A stretch of 64,000 bases of DNA from Pomphorhynchus laevis. Taxonomy: Eukaryota > Acanthocephala > Palaeacanthocephala > Echinorhynchida > Pomphorhynchidae. Where the stretch lies: NCBI GenBank assembly GCA_012934845.2, contig WNNJ02001579.1, forward strand, positions 1-64,000, in the 5' to 3' direction. The translations under genes were made by a program, and so were the position numbers. Below the pieces are notes generated by a model. That model searched no databases. It saw only the letters and a program-made list of their open reading frames with translations, and was not told the DNA's origin. How positions within the stretch are numbered: position 1 is the stretch's first letter; the number at the start of each line of letters is the position of its first letter. Below, piece after piece: positions 31,006 through 41,392 of this stretch.

Positions 31006-33444
31006 ATGGTGAGTAAGCCTGAGCCTTTTTCACTGAATATTCTTCAGTGGAATTCGAAAGGTGCTTCTGCCCTTAAACTTTTATCTGGTAGAGACGCAGA
31101 TGTTATAGTCTTTCAGGAGACGCGGTCTATCCGTCTCCCCCAGGACATTACTCGATTTATCCCTAAGCACATTTGTTCACACTATACTCCGTACATAACC
31201 CCGCCTCATTCCTCTTCTTCTCAAGGACTCTTGACCTTAGTTAAGTGCTCTTTAAGATCTTCCCTCTTGCTAAATTACTCTTGTCCAGCCCTGTCTTGTC
31301 TAGTAGTGTTACTCGTTAAGAACGGTAAACGGCTCAGGCTTGCCAACGTTTACATTTGTCCAGGGGAGATTCACAAGAACCGTGACCTTATGGATGGGAT
31401 TATTGACGGCGGCTATGACATGGTACTAGGTGACTTCAACGACAGAACTGGTCTTTGGATTAATGCAGCCCTCCGCATAGCCAGAAACGGTTATCTTATT
31501 CATAAACCACCCTCCCGACCCTTTCATTGCACATCAACGAATTCACTCCTCGACTTACTATTGCTACATGAGAGGTGGTTGTTTAAACCCCTCTGTACGG
31601 AGCAATCGCGTCAGCATCTGTCCACCTCTTATGATTTAATTCGTTGGCGGATAAAAGAGGATACGCTGCTTCGTAGAATATTCCACTTTAATCCGATCAG
31701 AGTGGCTTTCTTCCAGGCAGCCATCCAACGCTTTCCCCGAATTGGTAATGAGAGTTTAACCGAATTTAACTCCTATCTCTCTTCGCAAGCTACCGCGTTT
31801 CTTTCGACAACCTATAAAGGTCGAGTTTTTAGTCCCACTCCGACAAAACTCAAGGTCCTAGCTAGACTACTTAACCTCCCTTCTCTCTTCTTCTGCCAAA
31901 CAGACTCTCGAACGAATACTGGCGCACCAGATACTGGTTCCAGCTGAGTAGGGATAGGGCGAGTATCGCTCGTCTTAACCCTTCTGAGTCTTCCTTCTGG
32001 AAGATATTCAAGAAGGAGAAGTTTGTTTGCTGGAGGGATAGGGCTGTGCGGTGGATCGGTAGTACAGACCTTGACAAAGTTTTGGAGAAGTCACTAGCCC
32101 TACATAATTATGGAGCCACTCAATCACCGCAACCAATCCCGCTCTGGGGAGACTTCAGGAGTAGAGACTTATCTGTGCCAGATATTTTCAACCCCTAGGG
32201 GCCTCTACAGGGCACCTCCAAATCCGTCGCTCCACTCTCTCTCGTGTATGTCAGCTTTTGACAACTGATCAAAGAAGGGAGGTGGCCGTCACAATGCTAT
32301 TAGCCACCCCATCCGATGTGGCCAGCATCAACATTAGCAAGAGAATTTTTATTCCAAAAAAGCATCCGGTCTCTTGTCCTAAAGACCTGCGGCCCATTTC
32401 GATTCAAAATTCCCTCGTTTCGAACTACGAAAAAGCGCTTGCGCGTAGAATCCGCTATCATCTAAGTAAGCGAAATTTAATCCCACCCGGTTTCTATGGA
32501 TTCGTCAAAAGTCGCTCGGTTCATTCAGCAGTAGGTGAGGTGCAACGGTTCTGTCGGGAGAATAGCCATCAACTCGTTATGGCTGTTTTCCTTGATTTTT
32601 CCGCTGCATTTGACCGTATCTCCATACCTTTTGTTATCTCTTCTCTCAGGTCCCTCGGGTTGCCTGCAATAATTGTTAACAGGGTGGAGATACTGCTGTA
32701 TGCCAAGCGATTTTACAATGATGATGACCCTATAGCGCGTCAGTTCTACCCTATTACGGGTGTGCATCAAGGTTCCCCTCTCTCCTATCTTATATCTTAG
32801 TCTCCATCAATCTATTCAAAATATTTAAACGAGAGCAACATCTAGTGGTGTACGCTGATGACACCACAGCCCTGTTCTCTGGACGCAGGTGTAAGGACGT
32901 AGTCTCTGACATCAGCCGTTTCTTTTTAAGATTAAAAGACCAGCTACCCAAGTCTAATCTTATTCTAAACTCCGCTAAATCGCAGGTGGTTGTCTTTCAT
33001 GGCTCCCCTGCGACGAAGCAAAAACTTAAGAGACTAACACTCTCTGCGATCTCCTCCATATTTGCCTCTGAACCACTCCCTACCTTCACAAGTCCAGTAA
33101 AAGACCAGGGGTTCACCGTTTCGGTGAACTGGTCGGCGAAAGCCGACCTAGATAGACTCAAACGTATCCTGAAGAGAGCTAGTTGTGCTCTGAAAAGAGC
33201 CCAGCATCTGTCGTTGAATGGGAAAACTTAGTGCGCCTTTGGGGTACCTGGGCTATCTCGGGATTAGTCTTCTTTTCTAGAGGACGTCCCCCAGAGCAAA
33301 GGCTAAGGTTTCTTAAGCTCCTCGTCTCTCGTTTACCCAGCATAGTCCGCACCGATTGGATTCTTCGAGGGGTGAAATACCCCGGGTGGTTCAATCGGAA
33401 AGCGGCGTGTTGGATTGGTTGGGGGCTCAGATCCCCATGGATTT
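31006..33444 (+). pseudogene. Family K ORF2 remnant (endonuclease and RT), copy C
   Basis: From ATG 31006 the endonuclease is open to 31947: LNILQWNSKGA, VIVFQETRSIRLPQD (catalytic Glu retained), MVLGDFNDRTGLW. Frame changes follow near 31885, 32780 and 33225, and a stop lies near 32197. RT blocks are CPKDLRPISIQNSLVSNYEK, VFLDFSAAFDRISIPF, TGVHQGSPLSY (usual GVPQG has His) and VVYADDTTALF (both Asp retained). The C-terminal domain ends WIGWGLRSPWI. This copy is the best guide to the ancestral endonuclease of the family. Confidence 0.75.
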
Positions 33445-33583
33445 GAGGCCTTCATAATGAGAAGTGTTAAGAAGTATGCTGTTCTCGCTTCAACTATCTT
33501 TTGTTTAATTTTTTTACTTACCCATTTATCCATGTATATCTATCATGTGTTCCTTATTTGTATTAAGAAAATATTTATTTATT

Positions 33584-33990
33584 TATTTGATTTAAACAAC
33601 ACAAATACAAAGGCATCATCAAACATCACATAGAAGAGAAACACGGTAAAATTCCAACGACACAGTTCATCCATGCAAATAAGGTAAATAATGTAATAAG
33701 ATAAATAAGATAAATACAGACACGAAAACACGATGGTTCAGTCAATAACCTCTGAATATCCGAATCGTTGCTGATTAAAAAAAAGAAAATTTTGCTATTA
33801 ATAGGAAAGATGAATGGTTCGTTCGAACTCTTCGAACTTTTTGAATGACATCGCAATCTTAGGAGGACGGTTAAAAACTGTCTACATGCTTAGCGAACCT
33901 GGAGCTCGAGCTACCCATATACTGGCTTTTATGTTTTATTTTATTTTGTATGTTTTTTAGATGCTTGATATTGATATAAGTTCTATGTCG
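33584..33990. other. Unassigned stretch after family K copy C
   Basis: It includes a TAAATAAGATAAATA-type short repeat near 33695-33715. No gene or clear element was recognised. Confidence 0.4.
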
Positions 33991-33991
33991 A

Positions 33992-34080
33992 AAAGTCGGC
34001 TTTATTGATTTGTCCAAAGTTTTTGATCGGCATGTTATCCAATATTAATACGGAATCTTAGGAATTACGGATTCTCTAGA
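33992..34080 (+). mobile_element. Short LINE RT fragment
   Basis: Reads GFIDLSKVFDRHVIQY, then RNYGFS-like residues: the first catalytic RT block (consensus IDLSKAFD) of a non-LTR element, directly before the family Y copy at 34085. Confidence 0.5.
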
Positions 34081-34084
34081 CATG

Positions 34085-35363
34085 TTTGCAAATGCAAACG
34101 TGAATAATCACTCCACAACAGTCGCCTGCATGAAAGTTTACAACGGCATACTCGTTTCTCGAGACAAGGCTCTATATAGTGTTCTCATATCCCTCGACCT
34201 GTCTTCCGTCTTCGACATTGTCGACCACTCCGTCCTCCATTCTCGCCTTCGTTATGATTACGGATTTTATTCTTCCTCCGTAACATGGTTTGCCTCATAT
34301 CTACCCGACTATTCCTTTTGCGTCTGTTCTAATTCATCATCCTCCCCTCCCCTCCCTATTTTTTGCGGGGTCCCAAAAGGTTCAGTCTTAGGTCCCCTGC
34401 TTTTCTCTCTTCTGCTTGGCGATCTCTCTCCGTTTATCAAACCTTTTTCCTTTAACGTCATGCAATACGCCGATGGCATCATCATCTATGCTCATGCACC
34501 CGCACATCGCATACACGATATCGGCATTTCTGCCTCCAACTGTCTTTCTTCTATCTACGAACGTCTCTCCAATCTCCATCTCGTTCTAAACCCCCATAAA
34601 GTCTAAAGTAATGTGGATCCTCCCCGGAAACCAAACATATCTCCTCTCACTGTATTTTTTGCCTCATCGATCATCTCCATAGTACACAATCTCATTTTCT
34701 TAGGATTCCATTTCGATGATCACCTTTTCCTTAAACCCTTCGTTCGAGACAAGGTCCGCTCGTCTAACTTAATTCTCCGTGACATGTGCCGTATCCACCC
34801 CCCTTATCGACTTCCGTTCTTGTATATATCTTCTTTAATCGTTTCTCTTCTCTAAAATCGATTATTTCCTCAGCCTTTTCGCCAATTCTCCAAATCCATT
34901 ATCCTACCCCTTCAACACGTCATCAACTCTGCCGTTCGAGTTCTCCTCCGTTATTGTCGCTTTGACCACACATCCATCTATCTTGCCCAACTCTCCTGTC
35001 CACAATCCACATTCGAATCCAACTCCGCCTTCTCGTAACTTTTCGTATCATCGCTGTTGGCTTTCCATCGTTCATCAACCTTCCTTTCTTAGACGGCACT
35101 CGCCCCACATCGCTATCGCTGCGTTCCCGTCATACTCTCTTACTCCACGTTCCCAATTACTCTAACAACTATGATCTCCGATCTTTCCTCGTCGCCGCCT
35201 CACTCGCCTGGAATAAACTTCCTCTCGACGTCCGTCGCGCTCCCTCCTTTATCACATTCAAACACCTCCTCCGTTGACTCCTTCTCGACACATGATTTAC
35301 ATTTTTGTTTTGATGTGATCATGTAAGCGTGCGCTAGCACGCATTTGCCACGTTAAAATAAAT
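34085..35363 (+). mobile_element. Family Y LINE, 3' half
   Basis: RT blocks seen are VACMKVYNGILVSRDKALYS, SLDLSSVFDIVDHS, GVPKGSVLGPLLFSLLLGDL and MQYADGIIIYAHAP; YADD is changed to YADG. A single extra base near 34600 (CATAAAGTCTAA) creates a stop shared with the copy at 46505-47228. The C-terminal region runs to LDVRRAPSFITFK, followed by the GCGTGC/GCACGC hairpin at 35327-35342 and an AAAATAAATC end. Confidence 0.75.
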
Positions 35364-35394
35364 CTCTTTTTTTATCGTTTTCAAATCAGTAAAT

Positions 35395-36000
35395 CATATG
35401 TTGCTGATCTAGATGTTGTGATTTCGGCTAGCTTAAAAGCTCGTCTTCACTCTTCTATGAATGGGAAGGGCGGTTCAAGGGAATGTTGAAATCACCTAGT
35501 ATAAACAATGGGAGTGCTGAAAGTGAACGATAAGAAATAGGATCAGCTAGTTCATCATAATGTTGTGATCACGGTTAACTTAAAAACTCTTCACTATATG
35601 GTTGTGGCTAAATATCGTAGAACTTTAGGCTTTTTCTATCAAAAGATTGGACGAGTTGAGCCTAAGGAATTACGCATTGTATATGCAAGTCTCTTAAAGC
35701 CGCATATGTTTTAAGCTTATCGCACAAGACACTATTAATTGAAATCAGGATTGAGTGAATTCGAAAGCATTTTGATAGTCAAGTATTTGGTTCCGTTAAT
35801 TCGCTCTATCCTTTATCCTAGTAAGATCGATGCGTTGATCATTAGATCTATCGAATTTGATCTTCTGAATGAAAATCTAACAATGGTGTAAAATTTGCTG
35901 TGTGCCTAACCATCCATTGAAACATCTTTTCCGCTTCTTAGCTCATCACGCCTCAAACTTGAATTCTTAAATTTTGGATAATTTTTTCATTTAATTTTGT
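35395..36000. mobile_element. Scrambled LINE remnants
   Basis: The minus strand of 35462-35518 reads LPLFILGDFNIPLNRP, an APE endonuclease block. On the plus strand 35395-35460 reads VADLDVVISASLKARLHS and 35610-35714 reads RRTLGFFYQKIGRVEPKELR, both RT thumb-like pieces of CR1-type LINEs. The opposed orientations show at least two elements or a rearrangement. Confidence 0.45.
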
Positions 36001-36268
36001 TTTTTTTTTTAAATTTCTACCTTTTTACTTCGTTATGATGCTTCCCTATGAGCTTCAACTTCTTTGGAAGTCGATATATAATAAAGGTGAATCGCATATA
36101 ACGGTAATTGTCTTATACCAGTTCATGATCACCCTCACATCAGAGTAGAACAATTTAAAAATATTGAGAAATATGTTCCCACTAAACCGATAGAAAATAT
36201 ATGATCTGTAATAATAAATTAAAACTATATTAGTTATTCAGAAATGATCCAATCGTTTATGATTTAAT

Positions 36269-36670
36269 ATTAAAATCACCCAAAGCTTTTATCCTATTAC
36301 CGTTTATTTTAAATTTTTATAGAAAAATAAATTATTGAATGAATATCAGATTCCGTCAAATTTTTGAGTCTCATTTTATTAAAATATACTTGGTCATAAA
36401 ATGCTAGCGTATCACAATATCATCAATATATTAAAATTACTGAAATGATATTCTCTTACCGTTTATTTTGAATTTTAATACCAAAATGAATTATTTCGCT
36501 AAAATTTTGATCATCTCATTTTATGATTAAAGTATACTTGGTCGGAATATAATGGCATATAATAATATCATCATTATATTAAAATCACACAGTATATCTT
36601 CTTACCGTTAATTTGGAATTTTAAAATAAATTACTATATTCTAAAGATTTTATCAATCTTATTTTCCCTA
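36269..36670. repeat. Diverged ~150-bp tandem repeat, three units
   Basis: Units start at 36269, 36430 and 36578 with ATTAAAAT(C/T)AC. Each contains CTTACCGTTTATTTTGAATT-like and TATACTTGGTC(G/A) blocks; the last unit is incomplete. It lies just upstream of SELENOK. Confidence 0.7.
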
Positions 36671-36750
36671 GTTTAAGTGAATTATTAAATAAGTAGTAAA
36701 TGACTAAACAATTGATTGACAATATATCTTTATGAAATATCGATTATTTT

Positions 36751-36761
36751 GTAATTTCCAG
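36751..36761 (+). promoter_or_regulatory. Splice-acceptor-like site at the SELENOK start
   Basis: GTAATTTCCAG ends immediately before the ATG at 36762. It could be the acceptor of a 5' UTR intron or a trans-splicing site; both are inferences from the consensus fit. Confidence 0.45.
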
Positions 36762-37040
36762 ATGCCATATATAACATCAACTGGACAAGTGTTAGAAACG
36801 AGACCCTGGAGTTTATCTAGACTGCAAGATATCGGAAATCAAATAGTTGAGGTCGTTCAGATGTATTTCCGCACGCTCTTTGATTTTGAAGGTATTTATG
36901 ATTCAGGATTTCAACCTTCCGAAAGGGCATCTACTCAACGAAGCAATGCATCTACTAATTTTAGTGGAGGACGTAGACTTGGCGAAATAAACAACAACAA
37001 AAAGTCAAATGTCTGCCCACCCATGGGAGGATGAGGTTAA
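36762..37040 (+). CDS. SELENOK: Selenoprotein K (SELENOK), UGA read as selenocysteine
   Basis: SELENOK is a small ER membrane protein that partners in ER-associated degradation and with the palmitoyl-transferase DHHC6. The frame from ATG 36762 reads MPYITSTGQVLETRPWSLSR (human MVYISNGQVLDSR), a membrane-like segment near residues 24-41 (VEVVQMYFRTLF, less hydrophobic than usual), a Ser/Arg-rich middle, and GGRRLGEINNN (human RRMGRIN). It ends CPPMGG-UGA-GGT-TAA, so Sec would be residue 91 of 92 (human: PPPMAGGUGR, 94 residues). UGA is at 37032-37034 and the true stop at 37038-37040. A SECIS lies at 37077-37153. The in-frame ATG at 36732 precedes the acceptor-like TTTCCAG, so I chose 36762. 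No intron is needed in the coding part. The family call is strong; expression is not shown. Confidence 0.85.
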
Positions 37041-37043
37041 GAT

Positions 37044-37068
37044 GTCATCAAGTTTTTAACTTGATGAC
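37044..37068 (+). promoter_or_regulatory. Perfect 11-bp hairpin just after the Sec codon
   Basis: Bases 37044-37054 pair with 37058-37068 around a three-base loop, starting 9 bases after the UGA. Its position recalls Sec-codon redefinition stem-loops known in some selenoprotein mRNAs; that role is inferred. Confidence 0.6.
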
Positions 37069-37076
37069 TTGAATAC

Positions 37077-37153
37077 TAAAATCTCACAATTTCTCGTATA
37101 TGATCATAATACTCCAAACCTAATTGTAGAGTGTTTTGGGAACTGAGATTTTA
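37077..37153 (+). promoter_or_regulatory. SECIS element of SELENOK
   Basis: The quartet ATGA is at 37100-37103. Helix II is 37104-37114 with 37129-37139 (11 positions, ten paired and one T/T mismatch). The apical loop 37115-37128 has AAA at 37116-37118, 12 bases after ATGA. The 3' GA is at 37140-37141, giving the sheared G102/A141 and A103/G140 pairs (last three digits). Helix I is 37077-37086 with 37144-37153, ten perfect pairs. The internal loop is lopsided (13 and 2 bases), which is less usual. Confidence 0.8.
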
Positions 37154-37277
37154 TTGTAAGATTTGGAAATTAAAAACTATTTTCGATTTGTCTAAAAAGG
37201 AGTTTGTACTAGTCGGCAGGCACAATGATGATATAACATATAGTATATTGTAACGTTAAAATGTTCGTATTTTCCGC

Positions 37278-37283
37278 AATAAA
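37278..37283 (+). terminator. Polyadenylation signal of SELENOK (AATAAA)
   Basis: It is the first AATAAA after the SECIS, about 240 bases past the stop; a reasonable 3' UTR end. Confidence 0.5.
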
Positions 37284-37289
37284 ATACAG

Positions 37290-38311
37290 AAGTTGGAACA
37301 AAATAATTCTAATATTTTTAATTAATTTTTAGTAATGCAGTTCACAAAAGATTCTCGCTTTTACCTAATGAATATTGAATAACGTAACAGATGAAATATT
37401 TCACAAGGAAATCAAAGATGCTTGGTTAATTTGTTGCCAATCGTGAGAGTCTAGTTGCATGTAATTGAGATTGTAGTTGCATGCAGCCGATTCTACTTGA
37501 ATCTGTTGTTTGGCCCACAAGGAATAACTATGCCAAGATATCCGGCTGTATGTCGCTTTCCAGAAATAAGTAAACTAATTATTTTGTTGTGGTCTTGACA
37601 CTACTAACTATGAATTGGTTAGTAGCTGGCCTACTCCTGTTGTTTACGTAAATGTTAAAATATTTAAAAAAATTTTGGAATGTTATGGTAAATAAGCTAC
37701 ATATTCCATTAACAGATTAACTTACTTCAATAGTTCGATATTACCCTGGCCCACAAAAATATGTGTTTACCAGCCTGAAAAGATTATAATTCACTTCAAA
37801 TCATCAGTTCCTAAAATTTAATATTCCAATACTGAACTTATTTTAAAAATCAGTCGAATCAATTTTTAAGACTTTGGCTAGACATAAACTGGGGGTCTTC
37901 GCTTTAAAAGAAGACAATGGAATTACTTTGTCATTAAAATTTTATATGTAATAAAAATATGAAAATCGATGAATAAAAATGGCTGGATAAAAGTTTTAAT
38001 TTGAGATTTTCTAAATACAGGGATTTAAAAAAATTCTTTTACAACCGTCAGTTGAAAATTTAGTTTAATTTCAATCTCCATATACAATCCACGCACATAT
38101 AATATATTATTTTCGTCAATATCTGCAAAACACTATGTTGAATTTATTTCACCAATACCAGTAATGATAGTGCACTTAGGCATTTACGTAAGACATGCCA
38201 GGTATATACTTGCAGTATTGCAGTTCAGTGTTCATTCTAACAATAATGTCGTTTGCTGACCGTCTAAGGATATCTCTGTAGCCGATATTGGTAGTATCCC
38301 AATCGTTGAAT
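37290..38311. other. AT-rich spacer between SELENOK and LINE E
   Basis: No coding frame or repeat was recognised. A slightly GC-richer patch at 37430-37640 shows no motif. Confidence 0.45.
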
Positions 38312-41070
38312 CATTATTATTATTATTATTTCGACAAACAGACGAGCAAAGCTCACAGTTGCACTGTTAAAAAAAGAAAAGGAAAAGTAAAGAAAAAAAA
38401 GACTCACAAACAAAAGTCACAAAAGTTTATGTTTGAATGCTGAAACCGATCTTGAGTTGACAATTTCTTCACTTAATCGGTTCCACTTACCTACGATTCG
38501 GTGTCCAAATTGTACAGTTTTAGAGCGTATAACTCGGCGATGGGCTAAAGTAAAATTGTGTCCACGCAAAGCCCGACTTTTCCGAACAGTCATCAATTCT
38601 CTTAAGACGTGATTTTCCTTGTGTAAAGCTTCCCATGTTGAACACATATCTCGCCGAAACCGAAGGTCGCTTATAGAAACCATACCAAGTTTTTTTAGCC
38701 TTTCATTATAAGGTAAGGCTTTAACTGAATTTACGAGCTTTGTTGCCCGGCGCAGCACATTTTCAATTCTACTTTTCTCGTATACTGTTCTTGGGAACGA
38801 ACATTGTGATGCATAGGTAAGATGACTGATCACAAATGCGTTGGCGAGTGCTCTAAATGAAACTGGACTCAACACACTAAAAGTTCTACGAATCATCCCA
38901 ACCATTCGATTTGCTTTCGAGCAAGCCAACTCAGTATTCCAACTAGTCGAAAAATCATTCGCAACTACTATTCCAAGGTCGCTAAGACGAGTTACTACTT
39001 TAATGTTCTGATCCTCAAGATGATAAGTTGGATACACACTATGACTGCGTGATTGTAAACGCATACATGCACACTTTGATATATTCAGTGACAGACCATT
39101 CATATAAGCCCAGTTGGAAATGCTGTCGATATCCGATTGAACTAGCACCGTGTCCGAATCTGACCGGATAGCCTGCCAAATTTTTAGGTCGTCTGCATAT
39201 AAAAGAGAGTGTGAGTTCAAAATGGAAGGAAGGTCATTAATGAAAATACAGAATAACAATGGGCCGAGGACCGAAACCTGCGGAACTCCAACATTGACCG
39301 GATAAGGATCAGAAAGAGAACCATTTACAACAACCTGATAGAATCTGTTAGATAAAAATTCTTTTATCCAGCGAATAATAAGTGGATCAATGTTTAGAGC
39401 ACGCATTTTCTGAATCAAGATGTCATGTGGAACCATATCAAACGCTTTTGAAAAATCAAAAAATAATATATCAACATCAAAGCCCTTATCAACTAACGAA
39501 CCCCAGCTATTCTGGGCAATCAAGAGATTAGTGATTGTTGAGCGATCCCTTCGAAATCCATGTTGATTGTTACACAATAATTTGTTGGATTCTAGATAAT
39601 CGCTTAGAATGCGGTATATTATCCTTTCCAAAACTCGACAGAATACACACGTTAGACTTATCGGGCGATAATTTTCAACTGAAGATGGATCACCTTTCTT
39701 CAAAATGGGCCTTATCAATGAAAGTTTCCAATTCATCGGGACACAACCGAAGTACAAGGAGGCGACACAAATCCAATATAGTGGTATGCCGATAACATCA
39801 GCGATATTCTTGAGAAATACCGGTGGTAAACGATATGGACAAATAGAACCTGACGATTTAAGCCGCTTGAGCTCTAGCACTACATCATTAACAGAAAACA
39901 TCTGAAGAATGTTTATATTCGATAGACAGTACGAGGCATTGGTGACGGAGGAGGATTTACGAACTCCTATGCAAAAATGTTGAGCGAAAGCATTCGCTAT
40001 GTCATCATATTTAATCAATGTGCAACCATCAGTATCAACAAGTGAACCAATGTGTTTATTTTTGTTGTTGAAATTAGCATAATTGAATACGGATTTAGGA
40101 TTATGAATTGACATTTGAGCAATTTTCTCTTCAAATTGACATTGTTTGAAGCGTTTAAGAAATGTGAACCGATTTCTGGCCTCTTTATACCTACAGTAAT
40201 CAATACTATTATTAGAAAACAACTGGAATTTCATTTTTTTTAATTTTAAAGCATTCCTTAACTCTTTGTCAAACCAAAGTTTATGGTGTATACGATTTGC
40301 AACGGTTTTACGGGGCGAAAATCGTATGAGTAATTCCATAAGGGTGGCTTCTAACTGATAGCATGCCTTATCAACCCCAACATAAAACGGACTGAGCCAT
40401 GAAATACTTAATAGATTCTGACGCACAAGTTCGAAGTTAGTTTTAAAATAATTTAAAGAATTCTGTTGTAATCTACAAGCTGAAGGACGTGTAAAATCTG
40501 AGTAGAAATTGAGAACACAGTGATCTGACCTACCCAAAGGATCGGAGTACGTAACTTTGTGTATAATGTATTTATTCGATGTTAGACAAATATCAAGTAG
40601 CGATTGATTTTCTTGGGAAAATCGGGTAAATTTTGAAACATGTTGGGTAAGGTTTAGCGAGTTAATCATATCAAGAAATAATGATGTGGACGGACTACAC
40701 ACAGAAGATGTGTAGGTGTTCCAATCTACTGTCGCTAAGTTGAAATCACCAACTATAAAAAGATTTGGTTTGGAACCAAACTCTAGAATGTAATCGATCA
40801 AGCAACAGACATCTGAAGTGGGATTGCGATAGATTAAGCCTAAAGTCACTGAACCAAGGGTAGGAAGAGACACACTACCCCACAATAACTCGATTCCATC
40901 GGACGCTCGTACATCTAGCAATTTAAACACTAAACTATTATGCACATAGATAATCACTCCACCACCCTTTATCATACTAACGACGAAACGATAATCATTA
41001 AAATTTTTGGTTTCTTCTTCATTTGGGGTGTGACGCAGTGATTTATTGTAGATATGCATTTGTTAAATCA
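38312..41070 (-). mobile_element. Family P LINE E, 5' truncated
   Basis: The minus-strand element has a (AAT)n tail at 38315-38331 and a GAGC/GCTC hairpin at 38344-38354, then ORF2 up to 41059, where it is truncated within the endonuclease. It shares subfamily features with LINE F (for example a LNIDP run before the RT thumb). Confidence 0.8.
38417..41059 (-). CDS. Family P ORF2 of LINE E, open but lacking the endonuclease start
   Basis: An 880-codon open frame. It starts within the endonuclease (MHIYNKSLRHT, then MIKGGGVIIYVHNSL, IVGDFNLATVDW and GRSDHCVLNF), so the first ~95 residues including the catalytic Glu are missing. The RT is complete: NYRPISLTCVFCRVLERIIY, HGFRRDRSTITNLL, ILFFDFSKAFDMVPHDI, GVPQVSVLGPLLFC (the Gly of GVPQG is Val), LLYADDLKIWQAI. 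The C-terminus reads FGHRIVGKWNRLSEEI. It cannot retrotranspose by itself because of the truncation; the lack of stops suggests it is fairly recent. The ATG at 41057-41059 is incidental. Confidence 0.75.
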   Translation of the reverse strand: MHIYNKSLRHTPNEEETKNFNDYRFVVSMIKGGGVIIYVHNSLVFKLLDVRASDGIELLWGSVSLPTLGSVTLGLIYRNPTSDVCCLIDYILEFGSKPNLFIVGDFNLATVDWNTYTSSVCSPSTSLFLDMINSLNLTQHVSKFTRFSQENQSLLDICLTSNKYIIHKVTYSDPLGRSDHCVLNFYSDFTRPSACRLQQNSLNYFKTNFELVRQNLLSISWLSPFYVGVDKACYQLEATLMELLIRFSPRKTVANRIHHKLWFDKELRNALKLKKMKFQLFSNNSIDYCRYKEARNRFTFLKRFKQCQFEEKIAQMSIHNPKSVFNYANFNNKNKHIGSLVDTDGCTLIKYDDIANAFAQHFCIGVRKSSSVTNASYCLSNINILQMFSVNDVVLELKRLKSSGSICPYRLPPVFLKNIADVIGIPLYWICVASLYFGCVPMNWKLSLIRPILKKGDPSSVENYRPISLTCVFCRVLERIIYRILSDYLESNKLLCNNQHGFRRDRSTITNLLIAQNSWGSLVDKGFDVDILFFDFSKAFDMVPHDILIQKMRALNIDPLIIRWIKEFLSNRFYQVVVNGSLSDPYPVNVGVPQVSVLGPLLFCIFINDLPSILNSHSLLYADDLKIWQAIRSDSDTVLVQSDIDSISNWAYMNGLSLNISKCACMRLQSRSHSVYPTYHLEDQNIKVVTRLSDLGIVVANDFSTSWNTELACSKANRMVGMIRRTFSVLSPVSFRALANAFVISHLTYASQCSFPRTVYEKSRIENVLRRATKLVNSVKALPYNERLKKLGMVSISDLRFRRDMCSTWEALHKENHVLRELMTVRKSRALRGHNFTLAHRRVIRSKTVQFGHRIVGKWNRLSEEIVNSRSVSAFKHKLL

Positions 41071-41281
41071 TTTTTATTTAAACAGTATTTAGCGGCTGGC
41101 TTTTAGTTCAAGTAATCTGATATACTTAAAGGATAATCTAGTTCATTCTAATTGTTACACCAAATCACGACGATCAATACAAAAACTTTTTTAACTTGAC
41201 AATAGAATTTTCATTCATTTGGTTTTGTGATACATTCATTAGGTAAAATTGTTGAACTGTATTTGCTTCAATAAAAAAAAG

Positions 41282-41392
41282 GATTTATTTTAACGTGGCA
41301 AATGCGTGCCAGTGCACGCTTACACGACCACAACAAAACAAAACTGTGAATCAGGTGTCGAGAAGGTGTGAACGGAGGAGGTGTTTGAATGT
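41282..41392 (-). mobile_element. Family Y 3'-end fragment
   Basis: It consists of the last ~110 bp of the element: the GATTTATTTTAACG terminus, hairpin at 41304-41319 (GCGTGC/GCACGC) and the end of ORF2. A classic severely 5'-truncated insertion. Confidence 0.75.

Larger units (their letters stand above)
30186..33583 (+). mobile_element. Family K LINE, copy C
   Basis: The copy starts in ORF1 (5' truncated), keeps the knuckle region, the inter-ORF hairpin (30958-30975), the whole ORF2 in several frames, and the TTTATTTATTTATTT tail at about 33568-33583. The 5' boundary coincides with the family Y fragment ending at 30183. Confidence 0.8.

Noticed and set aside
33640-33860. A minus-strand 76-codon frame as a gene
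   Set aside because: No motif and no splice context; it lies between two LINE fragments.
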